DNA of 10,951 nucleotides from Baffinella frigidus (taxonomy: Eukaryota; Cryptophyceae; Cryptomonadales; Baffinellaceae). Position numbers and translations under genes: made by a program. The stretch is from the NCBI GenBank assembly GCA_026770585.1, contig MU646746.1, positions 215,075 through 226,025 of the forward strand. The letters run 5' to 3'. A model generated the notes under the pieces. It was not told the DNA's origin and did not search any database. It worked only from the letters and a program-made list of their open reading frames with translations. Each line of letters opens with the position of its first letter. The stretch's first letter is position 1. This document shows positions 10,207 to 10,951 of this stretch, one piece after another.

Positions 10207-10389
10207 CGGTCCAGCAGGAAAAGACGCCCAGGAGTGACGTGGTTGTATCTACGGTCAACTTTTGGAGTTTTGCAGACTAATCAGAGTATTTCTTGGTTCA
10301 AAATCCTGCGCAGTTTGGGTGCCATCGTGGTGCAAAACATGCACGGTCTACAGTCGCCGGACTCTCTGAAAGAGAGTGCCGACGCGGGA
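10207..10389. other. Nothing recognised
   Basis: Non-repetitive spacer without a convincing coding frame. Confidence 0.5.
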
Positions 10390-10484
10390 CCCCACACCCT
10401 GACCCCTGAACTCTGCACCCTGAACCCTAAACCCTCCATCCTAAACCCTAAACCCTAAATCCTGAACAATAAAGACCAAACAAT
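10390..10484. repeat. Telomere-like heptamer array
   Basis: Degenerate CCCTGAA/CCCTAAA units grade into the variant array that follows. Confidence 0.9.
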
Positions 10485-10801
10485 AAACACTGAGCACGAA
10501 ACACTAAGCACGAAACACTAAACACTAAACACTAAACACTGAACACTAAACACTGAACATTGAACACTGAACACTACACACGAAGCACTCAACACTCAAC
10601 ACTCAACACTCAACACTAAACACGTAACACGTGACAATGAACACTCAACACTAAACACTAAACACTCAGCACTCAACACTAAACACTCAACACTCAACAC
10701 TAAGCACTAAGCACTGAACACTAAACACCCTAAACACTGAACACTAAACACTAAACACTAAACACTAAACACTAAACACTGAAACACTAAACACTCAACA
10801 C
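10485..10801. repeat. Variant heptamer array CACTAAA
   Basis: About 45 units of CACTAAA, CACTGAA and CACTCAA keep the 7-bp period but carry A in place of the second C of CCCTAAA. They form one homogeneous block distinct from the CCCTAAA arrays. Confidence 0.95.
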
Positions 10802-10856
10802 CAATGCCAGGGCTTCGGACGCCCGGGGACAACTCAAACCCCCGAACCCTCAAATG
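10802..10856. other. Short spacer between heptamer arrays
   Basis: CAATGCCAGGGCTTCGGACG and following unique bases separate the variant array from the perfect one. Confidence 0.7.
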
Positions 10857-10951
10857 AACCCTAAACCCTAAACCCTAAACCCTAAACCCTAAACCCTAAA
10901 CCCTAAACCCTAAACCCTAAACCCTAAACCCTAAACCCTAAACCCTAAACC
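10857..10951. repeat. Perfect CCCTAAA telomere repeat array
   Basis: About 13.5 uninterrupted, unmutated heptamers reach the window edge. The C-rich strand is on plus, so this is not the orientation of a right-hand chromosome end. It is interstitial, an assembly artefact, or part of a longer internal block. Confidence 0.97.

Noticed and set aside
10857-10951. Chromosome terminus at the right edge
   Set aside because: The strand orientation is opposite to that of a right-hand telomere.

Overview
This is eukaryotic DNA. Heptamer repeats of the TTTAGGG type (written CCCTAAA on this strand) occur throughout, coding pieces are short (56-100 nt) and separated by GT...AG introns, and no prokaryotic gene layout is visible. 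The one gene I can name is a glycoside hydrolase family 14 beta-amylase on the + strand. Its 3' half runs from about 966 to 7620 in nine small exons (A to I). When joined in order they keep phase at every junction and give 208 residues plus a stop. They carry the family signatures in the right order and spacing: KVSGIHW, HPSQAAEATAGY, LDFTCFEMRDS, AGENAL with the catalytic-base Glu, and AGFTVLRL. The N-terminal half, with the catalytic-acid Glu, must lie to the left of the window. A starch or amylopectin user with TTTAGGG telomeres fits algae, dinoflagellates, chromerids or coccidian-type alveolates. Telomere-like AAACCCT heptamers scattered through chromosomes are known from Eimeria. The sequence alone does not settle the organism.

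The introns are the unusual part. Several consist almost entirely of degenerate telomere-like repeats, always with the C-rich strand in the sense direction, and these arrays run right up to 3' splice sites. Seven of the nine exons (A, B, D, E, F, G, H) also have extra copies nearby: complete copies, acceptor-side fragments, or exon ends with their donor sites. The two exon D copies differ only at three synonymous sites. A short inverted-repeat element whose end coincides with the donor of exon E occurs in three places. Other introns hold minisatellites, CT or GA microsatellites and foldback elements, and one holds a five-unit heat-shock-element motif.

Layout: 1-583, 29-bp tandem repeat and a foldback element, no recognised exon; 584-1042, exon A region, a duplicated unit; 1043-2240, exons B and C among CT microsatellites and telomere-like arrays; 2241-2939, duplicated exon D; 2940-4110, microsatellites and four copies of exon E; 4111-5362, a foldback element, minisatellites and three copies of exon F; 5363-6475, an intron with the heat-shock-like motif and a strong hairpin; 6476-7620, exons G, H and I with nearly pure telomere-like introns; 7621-8840, GA microsatellites and foldback elements; 8841-10380, GC-richer DNA with hairpins and a weak candidate for a second gene starting near 9446; 10381-10951, telomere-like repeats, a long variant CACTAAA array, and a perfect CCCTAAA array at the right edge.
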